10,137 bases of DNA from Salibacteraceae bacterium (GTDB lineage Bacteria; Bacteroidota; Bacteroidia; Flavobacteriales_G; Salibacteraceae). The translations under genes and the position numbers were made by a program. Below the pieces are notes generated by a model. It saw only the letters and a list, made by a program, of their open reading frames with translations, was not told the origin of the DNA and did no database searches. Location of the stretch: contig JALRDM010000392.1 of assembly GCA_023262195.1 (NCBI GenBank), positions 1 to 10,137 of the forward strand, written 5' to 3'. The first letter of the stretch is position 1; the number at the start of each line of letters is the position of its first letter. Positions 7,025-10,137 of this stretch are shown one piece after another.

Positions 7025-8199
7025 TACTTCGTGTAGTTATATACCTTGTTTTGGGCTTTAATCTGAAGCTCTGGTTTCTCAGACTCTTCAACTCTTCCGA
7101 TGATTTGAGCCTCAACACCAAACGACTTCGATACTTCAATCACGGATTGCGCATACCGCTCCTCTAGATAGATTTCCATACGGTGGCCCATATTAAAGAC
7201 CTGATACATTTCTTGCCAATTTGTGCCACTATGTTTTTGAATTTCAGAGAAAAGAACTGGCGTTTCGAATAGGTTATCCTTTACTACACGATTTTTATCC
7301 ATGAAGTGAAGAATTTTGGTTTGGCCTCCACCACTACAGTGAATGATGCCGTGTATTTCTTGGCCCAATTCTTTGAATAAGGGTAACATGATAGGTGCAT
7401 AAGTTCGCGTTGGTGACAAAACCATTTTTCCAGCATCAACTGGGCATCCACTCACGTCATCGGTAAGAAAGTATGGGCCGGTATAGGCGAGCTCATCGGT
7501 CAGTGTGGGTTCAAAGCTCTCAGGATATAATTTGGCAACTCGTTTATTGAATAAATCATGGCGTGCTGAAGTCAATCCATTGCTACCCATACCACCATTC
7601 CACTGGTCTTCATATGTTGATTGACCAGAAGAAGCCAAACCAACAATTACATCACCAGGTTTTATCCTGGACGCATCAATGATATCCGCCCGATTCATAA
7701 TGGCCGTAACGGTGCTATCCACAATTATTGATCGCACAAGGTCTCCCACATCTGCTGTTTCACCTCCTGTACTGTAGATATCAAAGCCTTGATCTCTCAT
7801 GGATTGTAAGAGTTCCTCCGTGCCTTCGATTAAGGCCTTAATTACCTCACCTGGAATCTCTTTTTTATTGCGGCCGATGGTAGACGACAATGCAATTGGA
7901 CCGCTGGCACCAACACATAAAAGATCATCGGTATTCATCACAACAGCATCTTGGGCAATTCCCTTCCATACGGACAAATCTCCCGTTTCTTTCCAGTAAG
8001 CATAGGCCAAAGAAGACTTAGTACCTGCACCATCTGCATGCATTATCAAGCATTTGGATTCATCGCCACTAAGAATATCGGGAATAACCTTGCAAAAAGC
8101 CTTTGGATACAGTCCTTTATCAATATTCTTTATTGCCTCATGCACATCGGCTTTGCCTGCCGACACTCCACGTGAAGCATATTTATTGCTTATCTCCAT
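7024..8199 (-). CDS. purM: Phosphoribosylformylglycinamidine cyclo-ligase (AIR synthase)
   Basis: Closes the imidazole ring of AIR from FGAM with ATP, step five of de novo purine synthesis; cytoplasmic. The product is 391 aa from the ATG at 8199, longer than the roughly 345 aa of E. coli PurM, as is usual for Bacteroidota. Signatures seen are [14 protein letters not shown] (10-23), DGAGTK (56-61), [14 protein letters not shown] (84-97), [10 protein letters not shown] (143-152), and a [19 protein letters not shown] region (187-205) in which the family's short SSG-x-HSNG loop is expanded. A TTG nine bases upstream (8208) is in frame, but the ATG is preferred. It is the first gene of the packed run, and its start lies about 10 bases after the T-tract of the upstream terminator, leaving no ordinary leader. 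Stop TAA overlaps the prfA ATG by one base. Confidence 0.96.
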   Translation of the reverse strand: MEISNKYASRGVSAGKADVHEAIKNIDKGLYPKAFCKVIPDILSGDESKCLIMHADGAGTKSSLAYAYWKETGDLSVWKGIAQDAVVMNTDDLLCVGASGPIALSSTIGRNKKEIPGEVIKALIEGTEELLQSMRDQGFDIYSTGGETADVGDLVRSIIVDSTVTAIMNRADIIDASRIKPGDVIVGLASSGQSTYEDQWNGGMGSNGLTSARHDLFNKRVAKLYPESFEPTLTDELAYTGPYFLTDDVSGCPVDAGKMVLSPTRTYAPIMLPLFKELGQEIHGIIHCSGGGQTKILHFMDKNRVVKDNLFETPVLFSEIQKHSGTNWQEMYQVFNMGHRMEIYLEERYAQSVIEVSKSFGVEAQIIGRVEESEKPELQIKAQNKVYNYTK

Positions 8200-8209
8200 A
8201 TTATTCAAT

Positions 8210-8246
8210 AAAAAAACCGCATGGATGAAGAGTCATTCATGCGGTT
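8210..8246 (-). terminator. Strong intrinsic terminator between the OmpA gene and purM
   Basis: On the minus strand AACCGCATGAATGA pairs with TCATCCATGCGGTT, giving a 14-bp stem (one G-U pair) with the 4-base loop CTCT, followed at once by seven T (8216-8210). This is a textbook rho-independent terminator for transcripts coming from the OmpA-type gene, whose stop codon is 17 bases before the stem. On the plus strand no comparable T-tract follows, so it acts one way only. The purM ATG lies at 8199, so the element also forms, or directly precedes, the purM leader and may act as an attenuator. Confidence 0.88.
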
Positions 8247-8263
8247 CAATTTTGTTATCAAGG

Positions 8264-10137
8264 CTACTGTTCTCCTTGTGGTTCTTTAGGTATGTAGTCA
8301 AAGCTTAAAACGCTGAAGACCGTTCTACGATTCTTGGCGTGAGCTGCTTCTTTTTCTTCTGTTGAACTCAAATTAGCAATTTGATCGTCACTAATCTTTG
8401 GTCGTGTTTCACCATATCCAACTGGCACCATTCTCGCAGGATCAATGCCCTTACCAACCAAGTAGTCAACGCAGGTCTGCGCTCTTTTTTGAGATAGTAT
8501 CTGGTTCGATTTATCGTTACCTCTAGTATCTGTGTGCGCTGCTAATTCAATGATAATGGTTGGGTTGTCTATAAGCGTTGAGTAAAGGAAGTCAAGTGAA
8601 TCTTTTGAGTTGATTTCATCATTAACAACAAGATCCCATTTTGCAAGCGGATAGAACACTGCAGGCATTGTAATTTCAGACTCACAAGTAGCACATTGAA
8701 GCTGAAAGTCTTTTACAAACGCTGTAGATTCTTTTAAACCAACCGTAGTTTCCTGTCCCTTAGAGCCAAGGTAGCGCTGGCCGTTGGAAGCTTCTTGGGC
8801 CATTCCGTCAACCTCAATGGTGTAAGAGGTGTTTTCCAAAATATATCGATCACCATTTTCTCTAACTTCAAAATCATATGCACCAGTAGGATCGGTCATT
8901 TGTTCTCCAATGGAACCGTCAGTACCAAGAAGCTTTACCAACACGTTTCCGAGTGGAGTATTATCATATACATCTGTCACAGTACCTGATAATTTGAATA
9001 TAACCGGAGGCATCATAAAGCTGTAGATATCATCTTTACCCTTAGCATCAGCTACTTTTCGGTCAGAGGTAAAGAATCCTCGGGTTGACTCGTCCACGAA
9101 AATGATAGCAAAATCGTTTCCTGAGCTATTGATTGGTGCACCAAGATTTTCTGGCTTGCCCCAGTTCAATGATTCTGGATCTTCTCCTTTGGACGTAGAT
9201 GAAAATATATCTAAGCCCCCCATTCCAATGTGTCCATCACTCGCAAAATATAAATCTCCATTATCTCTTATGTATGGGAACATTTCATTGCCCGGAGTAT
9301 TTATGTCAGGACCTAAGTTCTTTGCAGGACCCCATATCTTCTCTTTCTTATCAAATTGGATTACCCAAAGATCTTTCCCACCTTGACCTCCATACATGTC
9401 TGATGAAAAAAGTATCATGTCTTCATTAATCGCAACAGGATGACCAGCAGCAGTTGTATCGTCAATACCGAAATCTAACCTTTCTGGTTCTGCCCAATCC
9501 TGACCTTGTTGCCGTGCTGTGAAGATTTCACATCCAAATGGTTTCTTCTTTTCATAGCCACATCTTGTGAAGTAAAGCTGACTGTATTTAGAATCTAAGA
9601 ATGGGCTGCCTTCATTGGCGGCTGTATTTATTGTTTCACCTAATGGTACAGGAGCCTGCCATTTACCTTTATTGTCACGCTGAGTGTAAAAAATATCACT
9701 GAACCCTTCACCTGTAATTGGATCATCTCCTCCACCAGCGCCTGCTGGGCGAGATGAAGAGAACATCATACTCTCTTGCTTTTTATCAGCAAAGTATGGA
9801 GAGAAATCAAAATAAGCAGAGTTTAACTGCACTTCATTTTTAATGACATACCTCGCTGGTTCTTTAGATAGCTGTATAGCTTTTTCGCAAGAAGCTACAC
9901 CTACCTGAGCCGCTTTTTTAACCTCAGCATTGCCTTGATTGAGTGCCTTCCTGTATTTCTCAACAGCCTCTTCATATTTACCCAATTTCATAAGCGCCTC
10001 ACCATAGTGCAATGGTAAATCTTCCTCAGCATACTCAGCCGCTTCAGCTTTATCATACCAAATTATTGCTTCGGAAGCGTCCGTGAGATGGCGATGACAT
10101 TCCCCAATTCTATATAATATCCGCGCTTTCTCAGAAT
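8264..10137 (-). CDS. OmpA-family protein with TPR, beta-propeller and regulatory-like domains (PorE-like layout), 5'-truncated
   Basis: The frame is open to the right edge, so the true start is outside the window; 624 codons including a partial first one are affected, with 623 residues visible (numbered here from the first full codon). Order of domains: two TPR units (about 4-70, e.g. GKYEEAVEKYRKAL), a WD40-like (PD40) propeller of about five blades (110-372) with repeated LYF or LFSSD strands and DIF or DIY ends, a carboxypeptidase-regulatory-like beta-sandwich (380-425, LSGTVTDVYDNTPLGN), and a C-terminal OmpA domain (490-611). In the OmpA domain D536 of AHTDTRGN and R551 of SQKRA are the expected peptidoglycan (diaminopimelate) contacts. 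This is the layout of PorE, a periplasmic type IX secretion/gliding component, but Bacteroidota carry several paralogues of this layout, so the role is only suggested. A lipoprotein signal would be at the missing end. A TTG at 10012 lies inside a TPR and is not the start. Confidence 0.9.
   Translation of the reverse strand, partial: SEKARILYRIGECHRHLTDASEAIIWYDKAEAAEYAEEDLPLHYGEALMKLGKYEEAVEKYRKALNQGNAEVKKAAQVGVASCEKAIQLSKEPARYVIKNEVQLNSAYFDFSPYFADKKQESMMFSSSRPAGAGGGDDPITGEGFSDIFYTQRDNKGKWQAPVPLGETINTAANEGSPFLDSKYSQLYFTRCGYEKKKPFGCEIFTARQQGQDWAEPERLDFGIDDTTAAGHPVAINEDMILFSSDMYGGQGGKDLWVIQFDKKEKIWGPAKNLGPDINTPGNEMFPYIRDNGDLYFASDGHIGMGGLDIFSSTSKGEDPESLNWGKPENLGAPINSSGNDFAIIFVDESTRGFFTSDRKVADAKGKDDIYSFMMPPVIFKLSGTVTDVYDNTPLGNVLVKLLGTDGSIGEQMTDPTGAYDFEVRENGDRYILENTSYTIEVDGMAQEASNGQRYLGSKGQETTVGLKESTAFVKDFQLQCATCESEITMPAVFYPLAKWDLVVNDEINSKDSLDFLYSTLIDNPTIIIELAAHTDTRGNDKSNQILSQKRAQTCVDYLVGKGIDPARMVPVGYGETRPKISDDQIANLSSTEEKEAAHAKNRRTVFSVLSFDYIPKEPQGEQ

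Noticed and set aside
8290..8312. Promoter for purM inside the 3' end of the OmpA-type gene (AAGCTTTG)
   Set aside because: One mismatch to TAnnTTTG and no TTG at the expected distance upstream; too weak to annotate.
10010..10012. TTG as the start of the OmpA-type gene
   Set aside because: The frame continues open to the window edge and encodes another TPR unit upstream, so this codon is an internal Leu.
1..10137. CRISPR arrays, tRNA or rRNA genes, insertion sequences, phage or defence genes
   Set aside because: No regularly spaced repeats, clover-leaf-like stretches, transposase or integrase motifs, or foreign-looking base composition were seen on either strand.

Overview
The window looks like chromosomal housekeeping DNA from a marine-type Bacteroidota, probably in the Cytophagales or a close relative; this is inferred from protein content. 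The signs are a DUF2851 protein, an OmpA protein with TPR, beta-propeller and carboxypeptidase-regulatory domains (the PorE-type layout of type IX secretion bacteria), a long-form PurM, the gene order purM-prfA-pyrF, weak or absent Shine-Dalgarno sequences, and a TAnnTTTG-type promoter. Base composition is moderately AT-rich and even throughout. I see no insertion sequence, phage gene, CRISPR array, tRNA or rRNA, and no gene-free stretch longer than 300 bases.

Nine genes are read from the minus strand, described here in transcription order from the right edge. First comes the 3' part of the OmpA/beta-propeller/TPR gene (8264-10137, 5' end outside the window), closed by a strong intrinsic terminator (8210-8246). 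Only about 10 bases later a tightly packed run of seven genes begins: purM (AIR synthase), prfA (release factor 1), pyrF (OMP decarboxylase), a DUF2851 gene, a very small PspC-domain gene, a two-helix potassium channel with an RCK domain, and an RmlD-like sugar-nucleotide reductase/SDR. The junctions are a 1-base overlap, direct abutment, 16-base gap, 4-base overlap, 24-base gap and 8-base overlap, so one transcript with translational coupling is likely. An alanine/glycine:cation symporter gene follows after 45 bases and appears to have its own promoter. At the left edge a short plus-strand frame may be the tail of a convergent gene, followed by a small hairpin.

The operon mixes de novo purine synthesis (purM), pyrimidine synthesis (pyrF), translation termination (prfA) and envelope or ion-homeostasis genes, which suggests coordination with growth rather than one pathway. 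The points most worth checking are: prfA and pyrF lie in one reading frame separated only by a UAG codon, the codon that RF1 itself reads; the terminator leaves almost no room for a purM promoter; and DUF2851 carries nuclease-like and cysteine motifs. No new defence or mobile system is evident.
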